A stretch of 64,000 nucleotides of DNA from Chamaecyparis obtusa (GCA_027943335.1 BSBK01006027.1:450001-514000); one strand, 5' to 3'. Positions 47,081 to 58,792 are shown, numbered from the stretch's first letter. Numbers and translations are program-made. The notes: a model not told the origin generated them from the sequence alone.

Positions 47081-47885
47081 ATGGCTGCAATGCCAAACAG
47101 GGGAGCAACTGTTTCTGTAACCCGAACTTCTCCTTGTTCTTGTCATTGCTTCAATGCTCAATCTGGAATTTCTCCTGTGTTTTCTCCTCTGGTTGGCAAG
47201 AAATTTCAGGGCCGAGCTTTATTAACTTGCTGTGCAAAGAAAAACAGAACAGGAAAGCAAACAATGGAAGATATGCCGGCATTGTATTCAAGATCTTTGG
47301 GAGAGAAGAGAAGCTGCAAAGTGCCGAAGGCTCTGTCTAAGGATCTTTCTGTGATGTCTGATACGCTACACCAACACCATTTTTGTGCAGGGGAGATTGA
47401 CAAATCAGTTGTGGATCAAGTCAGACGGCAAATTCTGGAGGTAAGTTAGTTCGCTGAAGAAAAAAATCCATTTGGGTACAAATGCTCTTATGAAATTTGA
47501 TTGTGGGTATGATTTTTTTAAGAAATTTGATTGTGGGTGTGAAGTTTTTTATGAAATTTGATAGTGGGTATGGTTTTTTTTAAGAAATTTGATTGTTGGT
47601 GTGAAGTTTTTTTATGAAATCTGATTGTGGGTATGGTTTTTAAAAGAAATTTGATTGTTGGTGTGAAGTTTTTTTATGAAATCTGATTGTGGGTATGGTT
47701 TTTTTTAAGAAATTTGATTGTTGGTGTGATTTTTTTTTATGAAATCTGATTGTGGGTCGTTTTTATTTTATGTGTATGAAATGCAGGGAGCTGTAGATGT
47801 GCTGAAGACGCAGTTGGAGCAGGCAAGGAGGGAGTACAGGGAGCGCAGACAGCAATTGAAAATGCAGAAGAAGAAAGAGGCATGA
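47081..47885 (+). CDS. Truncated DGAT3-like protein lacking the [2Fe-2S] domain
   Basis: Two exons: 47081-47440 (120 codons) and 47787-47885 (32 codons plus stop), joined by a 346-bp GT/AG intron (GAG|GTAAGT ... ATGCAG|GGAG) in phase 0. The N-terminus is Ala/Ser/Thr/Arg-rich, compatible with a plastid transit peptide. It shares with the gene at 52626-53701 a KxxSKDLSV segment, a DKSVVDQVRRQILE segment just before the intron, and a coiled coil VLKTQLEQARREYRERRQQ after it. There the chain ends (KKKEA stop), so the Fe-S thioredoxin-like ferredoxin domain of DGAT3 is absent. An AG after a pyrimidine-rich stretch ten bases before the ATG may mark a 5' UTR intron. It may be a regulatory paralogue or a decaying duplicate. 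Confidence 0.7.
47494..47757 (+). repeat. Intronic tandem repeat
   Basis: Seven to eight alternating copies of two roughly 32-bp half-units (AAATTTGATTGTTGGTGTGA and AAATCTGATTGTGGGTATGG, each followed by a T run) fill most of the intron of the truncated DGAT3-like gene; the full period is about 64 bp. Confidence 0.8.
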
Positions 47886-48599
47886 AAGGCCACAGTGATC
47901 TTTATTCATACATTGACAGTATAACCAGACATTTATAAAGTGTGTATAGTTTATAGTTTATAGTTCAGAGTTCAGTTGTTAGTTTCTTGACATTAGGGGT
48001 AAAATAGCTTGATTTTGGTCTGCGTATACTTACTTTGTTATGACTGTAAACAATGCAAGGACTGGTTTTCTCTGTTTTATATATGGGGAAACAGTCTGTT
48101 TGGTTTTAACTTGCCATGCTCTTGAAATTGCTTAGAAACGATTTCAATGTCTAAAATTATGTTTATTATATAATATTGTTTTTCCTATAATTTTTTATTG
48201 GTATTTGCGACAATTTATTAAAGCATAACAATTTTTAAAGAGATTTATTATTATTTATTTTTCAAATGTGTATATATATTTAATGATTAATTAAAATAAA
48301 ATAAATTTTATGATTTATTTAAATTTTACAATTTTATAGAATTAAATAATTTTACATAATTCTGTTATTTTCTATTTTAAAACTTAAATATAATTAGGAT
48401 TTAAAATTTGATACAAGATTTGAGGAACTGGCGAGGAGAGGTGGAAAGAACTAAAATGTTATTAAACTAGTAAATCTCAACCAGTCAAAATTCGAAAAAA
48501 CTCAACCTAATACATGAGAGGCACCTTAAAAACTAATAAATTTATTCTATCAAGTACTTGAAACCACATTTACCTATGTTGAAGGTTTAATTTTCATTG

Positions 48600-50300
48600 T
48601 TTTTGAAAAAAGCAGCAGCAAGAGGGTGCTCACCCATAGTACAAACAAGGAACAAGCCCAAAGGGCTGACACTTGATCATCTAGTTGGGACAAGCCCCCA
48701 CAAAAGCTGCAAACTTTAACCAAAGATTGTCAACAATCACCCGATCACAGGAAGAAAAGAAACTGAAAGAGAGAGAGACACTTTCATCACCATAAAATTG
48801 AAGAAACAAACTTAGGCAGCAAATAGCATGTCCATCTTTCTCTGTCAAAAACAAAGGTCCAGAAATGACTAAACCTCCAGCCCAGGCCAACACTGTCAAA
48901 GATCTTCTAACCCGATGCAATCTCCTTGTCCACCTGAATAGGAAAAGGGTCCACCTCTATAGGAGCAGAGAGGAGAAAGATCAAAATAACAAGGTTGAAG
49001 CTGTTACATCTCCTTCCATCAGCACAACCACAAAAGGTAGCCCAGATATTCTCCACCTCAATAGGAGTCTCCTCCGCCTCCAAATTCACGAACAAAATCT
49101 CCACCTCAATAGGAGACTGCTCCACCTCCATAGGAGTTGTGAAAGAAGAAGCAGACAGTAAGACCCAAGCCCTCCTCCTAGGTAACAACACTCTTCTCAA
49201 AACCACAGGGTTCTGAAAATCCCTCAAGCTAGTAAGTTGTGGAGTCACCCCGTCTCCACCAAATGAAGCTATCTGGAGCTGAAACCAAGAGTCCACATTA
49301 CTATAGACCTCAACTAGAGCAGGAATGTACAGAATAGTTCCATCCCTCACCAAACTCACAAACCTGAGATTTATCTTGGTCAAATGAAGCTGACCAAAAG
49401 GAGTGACATATCCATAAAGTCTGTAAGTAGCCCGTTCACCAAACTTAGTTCCAGCTCTCCAAAAAATTGAAGAGCTAACACCGCTTTTTCCTTCAAGCAG
49501 GTCAAAGCTTGCAACAACTCCAAACTCCATAAAGGAGATCCAAAAATAAAAAAGCCCTGGAAAACACATGACTTCCACCATTCTTTTGCAAGAAGAGCGC
49601 CCACACCCAACATCTGCACAAATAGAGGAAAGCTCCAACTGCCTGCCTTCAACAGCAGAGGGAACACAACAGAGGTCCTCTGAAGACAGTCATCAACCTT
49701 CCACAGAACCAGCCCATAGTGCAGACATTTCTCACTGCACTTACAATGGGGGAAACAAAGAGCCATTTGTCCCCAAAGAACAGAGGCTGTTGTTGGAAGA
49801 ACAATAGCCGTAAGCTGGGCATCAACCAAAGAGCCACACAGAGCTCTGTAACCAGTCTAGATCATCAAAGTCAACCCCAAAAACCTTAAACTCCCGTCAC
49901 TGCAAAGAATCCCCCTCCGGGTCCAAAAAACCCCTCTTCCAAAATAAGCACACAACCAGGAAGCAAAAGGAACCGAAAGACAAGGGATAGTGCCAATCAC
50001 AGAAGAGCAACCATTAGGACAAAAATGAAGACCCCCCCCCAAAAAAATAGGACACCCTAAAGTCCTAAAATCCCAAATAATAAAGGGATCCATAGTCGCG
50101 AAAATAGAGGAAAGCATAGAAGGAGGGCACACGCCATTAGAAAAAGCAGCAAGCTCCACCATCGAACCAGGATCCACTCTATCCATCACATCCTCACACA
50201 AAATGTCGCCATCTTCCTCCTCATCTGCATCGTCACCATCTTTTTCCTCTTCCCTTGCATCTGAAACCCTCGCTCCACTCCCGCTTGCTCTCATTTTAAA
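48600..50300 (-). pseudogene. Intronless degenerate ORF of unknown family with PIEVE repeats
   Basis: A minus-strand frame from MRASGSGARVSDARE (about 50294) runs to 49380 with a single TAG (49857), then a frame change near 49400-49600 leads into 49638-48907. The start has an acidic Asp/Glu run (EEEKDGDDADEEEDGD). The C-terminal part repeats PIEVE/PIEVD five times (about 49140-48920), encoded by CTCCACCTCAATAGGAG-like repeats. Downstream, to about 48600, the minus strand reads on through stops into an AT-rich end. It lacks introns and follows a SINE-like unit. Possibly a retroposed or LINE-derived copy; no RT or endonuclease motif was found. Confidence 0.35.
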
Positions 50301-50530
50301 TTTTTTTCGAGTCTTTTTTATGATAAATATTTTAAAAAATTTCTTTGACCCTTGGGGCAAGAAGCTCCACCATTTCACCAAAGGCACAAGCCCTAAAAAT
50401 TTCTTTGACTCTCAATTAAGAACCATAGTAGAGAGCGACCCTGTGGGGACTTGAACCTTGGTTTTAGGCCCTACAAGCAAGAAGCCCCACCATTTCACCA
50501 AAGGCACAAGCCCTAAAAAATTTCTTTGAC
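50300..50530 (-). mobile_element. tRNA-derived SINE-like unit with duplicated head
   Basis: Minus strand: TGGTGAAATGG (50500-50490) fits the pol III A box and GTTCAAGTC (50456-50448) the B box, 34 bases apart. A second copy of the head with the same A box lies at 50380-50370, flanked by repeated TTTCTTTGACCCTTGG (plus strand). No intact tRNA fold is apparent. Confidence 0.5.
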
Positions 50531-52160
50531 CCTTGGCTGTAAGATTTTTTTTTCATGTGTAGTTATTTGAATTAATAAACAAACATTAGTGTTGTTGATA
50601 CACACGTGTGTGTATTTGTTATCAATTTTGCATCTTTTAAAAAATAGAGGCGGCGAGGATGAATCTAATATGGACCATAGTGATACTCATCATTCAAAAA
50701 TAAAATCATAAATATTAATATAGGGTTTACTAGATTGGGGGATGTTTTGCATGTTATCTTGAAGTAGAGTTTACAGCATAAACTTTCCACTTCACCTCTT
50801 GTGAAGACAATGAATGTGTCTAGAATTGCACCAAAGAAGGCTAAAAACTTGTATACTTATCACCACATCATTGTCATTCTATAGATAGATGTATCGCTCA
50901 GATTTAATACTTTAGATATTATGCATAAAAAGAAAATAAAAATTGAAGATATTGACGACCCAACATCTACTTCATACAATGAATTTTTTTTTTTGGATTC
51001 ATCATCATTTTAATGATTATAACATACTATATGTTGAGTGAAGCTATCAAATAACATGAACATATCACACTTCTATTCATAAAGATGCATAGTGTGATAG
51101 CTTGGATAGTCCATAGGAGACATAGATTATAATGACAAATCTTTTAAGAAAATTGAGATAGACCCACTTAATGATGATAATTTTATTGGTTAAAATGATT
51201 ACCTAGTTCTTTTATGGCATGTTATGTATTGTACTTTATTCACAATGTTAATTAATATTATTTTTATTTGATCTTGTTATTTGGGTGTCATGTTAATTAT
51301 CTTTCAATAGGGTACATGCATCCATGATTCCTTAAGTCTTAAGTCATTTTGGTGTAATGGAAAAGTTCATGTTGTAAGCACCTAAATGGTGCTGAGTTCA
51401 AATCTTCTCCAATACAAAAAATAAATAAAAAAATCCACGATTTCTTATATTAGGAGCACAAAAGAGGAGACACATTTCATCTTCCATTTCACACATACTT
51501 TGGTCCCACAAAGGTAAGTATCCTAAATATGTATCTTCCTTTTTTAAAAGTTTTTCAAGATTTCTCATTTAAATTTATCATGCTTATGTTTCTAGCTTGG
51601 TTTATCATACTTAATCTCACTTTCCAAATAAGAATGATCATATGATCATCTTTAGCTTTAAACCAATCTTTCTCTTTGATTTGTGGATATCCCTTCATGG
51701 AATACACAAAAACAAAAAGGTCAAATTAGTACTAGTTATTCTCAAGTTAATGTATAATGTATAGATCTCAAGTTAAATATGAATCAATGAAACAATTATT
51801 ATGCTTTTTGAATTGTCTTATTCATTACTTTAGTGTGTTTGCTCATATAGATTTACATGCGCACTGACTTAAAGTGGGACAATATGCAAGAATGAAAAGT
51901 GAATACCCTGCACTTTTACCCTTCGTTTATGCTATTTTTTTGGGTGTCATAAACTATGCATTGCTTTAGTACATGTTTGTGACTAATTAAACACTCCTAT
52001 TGATTATTAATTCATATTAGTTCATGTATTGGCCTCCAAAACTATTTGGTTTCTCCATAGACCATTTCTTGATGCATTCTGATTTCCTCCTTTAGGTTCA
52101 AAGTAGTAAATGTGGTTTTTACACAAGTCGGATCTATACATTCAAAATTAACTTGCTTCT
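50531..52160. other. AT-rich intergenic region
   Basis: Between the SINE-like unit and the 3' side of the DGAT3-like gene. Apart from a second SINE-like unit (51341-51433), no gene or long repeat was seen. Confidence 0.4.
51341..51433 (+). mobile_element. Short tRNA-derived SINE-like unit
   Basis: TGGTGTAATGG (51350-51360) matches the A box consensus and GTTCAAATC (51396-51404) the B box, followed by an A-rich tail (51414-51433). The length and layout are those of a minimal SINE. Target duplication not resolved. Confidence 0.55.
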
Positions 52161-52164
52161 TCAA

Positions 52165-52324
52165 ATATTTAAATTTAATATTATGCTGAAGGTTACTTAT
52201 GTCTGACTAATTGTTATTAGTCATTTGCCACTTCAAAATTTAAAATATTTAAATTTAATATTATGCTAAAGGTTATTTATGTCTGACTAATTGTTATTAG
52301 TCATTTGCAACTTCAAAATTTAAA
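52165..52324 (+). repeat. 80-bp tandem duplication
   Basis: Units 52165-52244 and 52245-52324 differ at three positions by eye. Each contains the hairpin TGACTAAT-TGTT-ATTAGTCA. It lies 3' of the DGAT3-like gene. Confidence 0.85.
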
Positions 52325-52625
52325 ATAGAACTTCACTAGATACTCTTTATTGAAACTCTATAAATAAATATATTTTAAACCAAAACCCCAAAATAAACAA
52401 TACAATAGCACAATAAACATAGTTATAACAATAAGAAAACAAAGTTATGAAACAGGTTCGGTAACAAGTCCCTGTTAAAACTACAGTCATGGTTACTGTA
52501 ACCTTACTAGCAGCTGAAAATAATTTAACTTGCTTAATTTACAATGAAATAATTACAAATTACATAAATCTTTTCCATTTTCACCAAAATCAGTTCTGAT
52601 CAGGCATTTTTGAACAAACACGCAA

Positions 52626-53701
52626 TCAAACACAAACAACATTCTTGCTTCCAAACTCATCCTTCGGCTGTGTAACCCCAAAATGATGATCCAGAACGAA
52701 ACCAACATCTGCAATCCCAACACCCTTATGCAATTCTTGAGAGAAATCACTGTGCAATCTCACATTGAGTGCATTTCTGCACTTCCCCATACATTTGCAG
52801 CCCACAGCCTGTACCCCACATCCCATTCCAGATATATTAATTCTCTCTTCAAAAGCAGCCAGCAGCTGTTCAGCCCCCAATTTTTTGCACTTTCCTCCCA
52901 TGCAAACTTCCACTCCCCTCATCCTTACCCCTTTGTCACCCTCTGCAAATTCCCCATACAACCCAGATGTATTTGAACAGTTTTCTTCCATTAAAATGGC
53001 AGTAATGGAGTCCCCTGTTATCAGGGGTGGCTCAGGGATCTCCCCTGTTATCAGGGGTGGCTCAGGGATCTTAGTCATGAATGCCTCACATTCACTGGAG
53101 GTTGAATCACATGATGAGGATTCATCTTCACACTTGTTCTGCAGCTTCTTTTGAGCTTTGATGGCCTTTTTCTCTGCTTTCATTGCTTTTTTCCTCTGCT
53201 TGTACTCTGCCTTCTCCTGTTCCAATTGGGTCATTAGAACCTGCAGAGCATCCTGAATCACAGCAACAAGCAATTAATAGCTGATCAAATCCTAAAATAA
53301 CATGAATGAGAATAAAACACGAAATGAAAATGCCCAATTACAGATAAGTTTTGGCCTCTGACATCCTCTAGGAGGGATTTATCTGCATCTTGGGAGAAGC
53401 TAACAGACAAGACCAGCAGATTCTTGGAAACTGATTTCAGCAGTTTCATCCTTCTTTTGTCTGATAAGGACCCACCATGAAGATCTGAAAGGTTCTTTAG
53501 ATTTTTCTTTTCTAATTTATCTGTCTTCTCACAGTAAACTTTCATTGCTCCTGCATGATACTGCTTGTGACTTGGGTCATTAAAAGAAAATTTCATGCTA
53601 CCCATTTTACATCTGGGATTACTGCTGCTTCCCATTTCCTTATTTCTAAACAGGGGACAGCTAACCCTTGCTCCTCTGCTGGCACCCAGTGCAGACTCCA
53701 T
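52626..53701 (-). CDS. DGAT3: DGAT3-like protein with thioredoxin-like [2Fe-2S] domain
   Basis: Two exons: 53701-53342 (120 codons) and 53252-52626 (208 codons plus stop), with an 89-bp phase-0 intron (TCT|GTAATT ... ATTCAG|GATGCT); product 328 aa. DGAT3 proteins are soluble metalloenzymes linked to triacylglycerol synthesis from diacylglycerol and acyl-CoA. Landmarks: KLLKSVSKNL (exon 1), coiled coil VLMTQLEQEKAEYKQRKK (about 125-142) with Lys-rich extension, acidic/Ser linker, and a C-terminal Fe-S domain with VCMGGKCKKLG (Cys 237 and 242), VGCKCMGKC (Cys 272, 274, 278) and GVGIADVGFVLDHHFG. A 10-residue duplication (IPEPPLITGE) sits in the linker. ATG 53701 was chosen as first Met in frame; TTTTCAG 13 bases upstream of it may end a 5' UTR intron. 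Enzyme activity is inferred from family only. Confidence 0.8.
53010..53070 (-). repeat. 30-bp in-frame duplication within DGAT3-like gene
   Basis: Two adjacent, essentially identical copies of TCCCCTGTTATCAGGGGTGG plus ten bases, encoding PEPPLITGEI twice in the linker before the Fe-S domain. The near-identity points to a recent event. Confidence 0.8.
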
Positions 53702-53719
53702 GGCCAAGGTCCCTGAAAA

Positions 53720-54687
53720 TATGAAATCATAAGGATAAAATGAAAGAGAAGAAACTATACATCACACATACTGAAATCAAAGGGTAGGTGCCAGATGAAA
53801 GTGACCCAGAAGAAAAAAAATCATGGACAGTAATAAGTAACTTCTTAAAACCTTACACGTATAATTTCTCAATTGATCAAAGTTGGGAGGTCACAATGGT
53901 AGGGACCTCAACACTTCAATTCATGTACCAAAATTTCAAAGAATTCATCATTACACCATGTACAATACACACATGATAATTACAGATCTTGTTAAGTGAA
54001 TTTCTATCAGACATTCAAACTCATGCCAGGCTGCGTCCTACAGACTCCTTAATGTATGTTACTTAAAGGGAATGACAAGTTATGACAACATAGACAACAT
54101 CACAGGTCACGTCTATGTTAGCAATTTATAGAGCCAAACCTGTATGAATACGAAGATTTTATAGAGCAAAGTCTCGATGAATATGAGCGATTTGTATACA
54201 GCAAAGTCTGTTCGATTGAGCAATTTCTATGGAGTCTTTATGCTTGAGAGAGGAGGGCAAGCATGCACAGAGAATGGTACTACTGGTGGCATGACTCCTA
54301 ATCCTTTGACTTCCATGACAGGCAGTTAGAATATGCTAGAATATACTGTAAGAGTTGTGCCATTTATGTTATCATATTCTTCGCATATCCTATGGAGTAT
54401 AGGATTGCATTCTCTATTTTCCAATATCGTATCAATTTTGTTGGCGAGCACTCCAAGATAGCTTATGGATGAGTGGGACCTTCATTGCGTTAGCATATCA
54501 TTATCTCCACTACTATAATCATTTCCAATGGATAGACTTTTTGAGTTTCAACCAGTCTCGGCTTCACCTTTTCTCCTCGGTGACTACAAAGCTGGCATGT
54601 CCACCGATCCATTAATATATATTTTTTTGTACATGTCTCTCATTGCCCATTTTACATAGCAACAATGATTTATGTTTTCTTTTATTA
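53720..54687. other. Upstream region of DGAT3-like gene
   Basis: May hold the promoter and a first non-coding exon. At 54120-54240 two to three degenerate units of about 45 bp (TTTATAGAGC..AAA..GATGAATATGA) occur. No coding sequence recognised. Confidence 0.35.
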
Positions 54688-55094
54688 GGGCCCTTTGTTT
54701 CCTGGAATTAGACTAGATTTGAGATTGTCAAATTTCGGAATTGACATTTTCGATGTTTGTGTTCAAAACATGAAATTGGAATAGGGATTTGTTAATTCCT
54801 ATTTACCCCCAAAACTAGCATTTGAATCTTCCATCTAAATAGGTGGAATTGGAAAATCAATTTCAATTCCACTTAAATGGGAATTGGGGGTAAAACAAAA
54901 TTTATAATATTTTGAAATCTATATGCAAACAACATTTTCCATTTTCTCATTATGAATTCTAGGTGAATCTTAGGTGAACCAAACGATTCCAACGATATTC
55001 CAAAAATCATTTTCCGGATTTAAAACTTTTAGAATTGTCAAATACTGAAATTTAACAATTCTAGTGTTATTTAATTCCAGCAACCAAATGGAGC
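54688..55094. mobile_element. Fold-back MITE-like element
   Basis: Left end GGGCCCTTTGTTTCCTGGAA and the inverted right end GCTCCATTTGGTTGCTGGAA form imperfect terminal inverted repeats, and the inner sequence is also partly self-complementary around 54855 (TGGAATTG / CAATTCCA). About 407 bp, non-coding. Ends resemble PIF/Harbinger or hAT-type MITEs; the target duplication is unclear (TTA left, ATT right). Confidence 0.6.
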
Positions 55095-55914
55095 ATTCAC
55101 TTATAGAAATTTAGGTATTTAGTATATTATGTCTATCATAAAGGTAATGTTTTGGTATATATATATAATTATTTGTAATTGATTGCGCCTTGATGTACAA
55201 TGCATACAAAAGAGACGTGGAAGGCCAATTGAGATTTTTTTTTTGTTGAACTCAACAAAAATAGATTATATAGGAGGCAACTAGCAAGTGTTCAAGAAAA
55301 TAATGAAAAGAACAATAATTAAATGATTGTTGCCATGAGCACAGATTGGATCAACTAAAGACAAGGACAGTCATATAGCGAACCCTATGAATACGCATAT
55401 TCCAATAAAAAGACATACATATATGTTTCGTAACTTGCATACAATGTGTTACAAATTCACTATGAGTAGACTTGTGATCATGCTGGAATTTTAGAACTTG
55501 ATTCTTGATTTGCTAAAGTTGCTCCATAACCTTGGTATTCTTTTTGCATAACTTATGGAAATGTGAAAAAAGATCAACCACCTGAAGGAATATGTTAGAG
55601 TAAAGCCTTAGAATATCAATTTCATGGTGATAATCGCTGGAAAAAATAATTTTTGTTTAGCCAAATATTCTTACAAATAACTTGTCCAACCACAATTGAG
55701 AAACTTTTTGGTCTATTAGTTGCATAGATGTGTGCAGTACATGAGGTCAATTCATAGGCCATATAGAAAATGTCATTTGTGCAACAAATGTCTCAATGAA
55801 GAAGTGATAGATTCAAATAAACTATGCATCCACTTACAAGGATCCAAACATGATTGAAATACCTTTGATCTAAGAAGATAATGTCTTTCCATTACCAACA
55901 AGCTTATGCTATGT

Positions 55915-55915
<1 letters not shown>
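55095..55915. other. AT-rich intergenic sequence
   Basis: No ORF with a domain, no repeat boundary recognised. Confidence 0.4.
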
Positions 55916-55950
<35 letters not shown>

Positions 55951-56195
55951 TATGGATATGGAAATGGAGGAGAGATGAGGGATGGCAATAGAGATAAAGA
56001 TGGATATGGATATGGAACTAGAGGAGAGGGATGCAGAGAGGAGGATACACAAACATATAGAGACAAAGAGATATAGGTATAGAGGTATACGAATAGGGCT
56101 CAAGGAAGACACATGGATGGAAAAAGAGGGGAATACCTATGCAAAGAGAGATAGGAAGAGATAAAGATAGGGTTGAGAGAGGGGGGAGGAGGGTA

Positions 56196-56242
<47 letters not shown>
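55916..56242. repeat. Purine-rich GA microsatellite region
   Basis: (GA)n runs at 55916-55946 and 56200-56240, with GGATATGGA and AGAGATA-type purine-rich sequence between. The short ORFs here are by-products. Similar purine-rich sequence flanks the right end of the Copia-like element after 62092. Confidence 0.85.
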
Positions 56243-56244
<2 letters not shown>

Positions 56245-57896
56245 AGATCTGAATAATTTTGTGAATTCAGATGACAATACCAAGAAGAGAATTAATGGTA
56301 TTATAAACTACAACATTAAATAATATGAAAATCTCTCATTTTATTAAAGTTATGAAAAATTCATACAATTTGGACAATCTTGTAAGTGAGATGTGTGCTC
56401 GTTAATCAATCATATTTGGGAAAACTTGAGGAAGAGTTGTATGCTCGAGTTCATAGAAGTTAGGCAATTCTATGAGGGAGATGTATGGCCATGAACTTCA
56501 TATGTGAGAGCTAATACAAATTGGCAATCTCAATAGACAAAATGCATGTCCCCACTTGACAAGCTCGTCCTAAAAGATATATCTCTATCACCTTGTCTTT
56601 TCAAGTGGAATTGATATTATTTATAAGCTTTCAAAGAAATAGAAAGGTCGTCACATTCATGTCCTCATTAGAAGTCAAATGGACAAATCCAAAATTGAAA
56701 GGTCAATACAATTAAATGAAGACAAAAATTGAGTAAAATATCTCATTTAATCCAATATGTCAACTTATTTTTTATCATTCCTCTCCCTTGAAAGGAAATG
56801 GGCCCTATTGCTTCTATCATCTTTCAAATATAATAATGATGTGCAGTCAATAATGATTTTGCCAAGCTTCTTGAAAGTGTGAGTATGTGTTATATTAATG
56901 GTAAGCATTTCTAGCTTTGAGCATTCTATCCAATCACAACTCTGCAACTACTTGACATAATCTTCTTAGCTCCAAATGGAATTTTCACCCTAGGAGTGTC
57001 ATTATTAGGGTTGTCACTAATGGCAATGGAATAATCTCCAAAAATCCTAGCAAAGGTGCCACGATAACCAACATGTTACTCCACATTGCACACCATAGTG
57101 CCCTTGCAAATAGATCTTAGAGGCAAGAGAATCAGATTGGCCTTCTTACTGTAGTAAATAAACTTGCCAGTATACATTCCTTGGTGATGATGAGTAGCTC
57201 CTTAAACAACCCAAAACTACAAGGGATGCCTGAAGTTTAATAGGACAGAGTGGGTCATCTCAAGTCATGGATGACTTTTATAATGATTCCTTCAGGTACC
57301 CATTTTGTTCATCGTATATCAAATCCAACATATGATAACTCCTTTAGAGAGGCTTCCAATAGTATGACCTCATCATCAAGATACACAAGGTTCTTCAATG
57401 ACCCAAGAGACCATGTATACTCACTAACTAATTGTATCCAAAAGAGTCGATTAATCTTCACTAATTTTTTGTTGACCCACCTCCCAACATTTAACAAATT
57501 CATTTGCAACAAAATACATAGTCACACTTCAAATTGTGAGAGAGAATCATCCACCTATTTGCGTAATGTCATATTGTATTTTCAAGCTTGCATAAAAAAG
57601 AGTGTTTCTCCTCAAGGGTTAGGCTCTTCAAATTCTCATTAATATGAATATGAAGCTTGCACATGAAAGTGACCATTGCAACACAAAACTTCAACTCCTA
57701 CTATGTTAGAGAAGGTTGACCAACATTATGTTCATGATTTTCTTCATTTTGACAAGCCCCACATAAAGCATATTGAAGCCCAAATCTATCAAGAAATCTA
57801 GAAAGGCTAATAATAGAGTTTGCATGTCCACATCTTACCAACAAAATCCAAGAAGAGGAAAAAATTTCTTCTATGTGCACCATAAATGATTGAAAA

Positions 57897-57909
57897 GGCT
57901 CTGATACCA
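57897..57909 (-). other. Primer-binding site, tRNA-iMet
   Basis: TGGTATCAGAGCC on the minus strand, the standard Copia primer site, one base from the LTR end. Confidence 0.85.
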
Positions 57910-57979
57910 TTGATCTAAATTATTTTGTCAATTTGTAGGATAATACCAATAAAATAATTAATGGTATTATAAACTGTTA

Positions 57980-58212
57980 GAGTAAAGATTAATTAACATA
58001 ATTAATACTTTACTCTAACACCCCCCTTTAAGATGAACAACAATGCAGCTACAAACAATACAAGAACAAAGCAAAGGAAACTACAGTGTTGAAAGTATAA
58101 AATGGGTCCCGACAACATGGCCTGATGAGGTACCCAAGTACAAAAGAGAGTCTCTATAAAGCGAAGAAATAGAAAAAACCACAGGGGAAAAACTCTACTC
58201 CAAAAGGAGACA
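57980..58212. repeat. Left arm of 232-bp inverted repeat
   Basis: Reverse complement of 61049-61280 with a modest number of mismatches. The arm contains the inverse of the polypurine tract (CCCCCCTTT at about 58022-58030) and of the 3' LTR start. Confidence 0.85.
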
Positions 58213-58606
58213 ACTCAACTCCTAAGGGAGTAAAGATTAATTAACCACATGGCTTGCAGAAAAATAAAACAAAACAACTTTGATGGAAAAATAAAATAAA
58301 TCTTCTCATTCCATAGCTTTACAATATGCATAATAATGCATGATTTCAGATTTATACAAAGTTGAACCACTGTTTAAAACATCAAATTACAGTGAAAGAT
58401 TTGCAGCTAAGATCTAAGATAGACTTATTGCATGAATGCATTCATCCTTTTGTTAACGCAGATCAAACTATAATCATCCTTAGTCATGCAGTATTGCATG
58501 TAAACAATCATGCACCGTTCAAACTAGAATAAAAAATAGAGTATTATCTGCAAATCAAGGATCAGACTAGGGATAGAAAGATGGAGTTAACGAGTGAGAA
58601 ATTCAA

Positions 58607-58792
58607 GGCTTTCGATCTCCTTTATAACGATGATCCATTGTACATTTAATTTATTCATTAATTGAGGATATTTTCTTCTTAATATTTTTGAGTCAAACCC
58701 TTGCCCTCTTCTTGTCTCTACTTCCTTGTAATAGGTTTTTTGTATGCAGGTGATCTTCAGGTTTTGTGGATTTGTAATGCTCAAATATTACA
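58607..58792 (+). repeat. 3' part of 5' LTR (Copia-like element)
   Basis: Direct repeat of 61443-61628, beginning GATCTCCTTTATAA and ending before the primer site; roughly 93-95% identical by eye. Confidence 0.85.

Noticed and set aside
50448..50500. Functional tRNA gene
   Set aside because: A and B boxes are present but no acceptor or anticodon stem could be formed; better called SINE-like.
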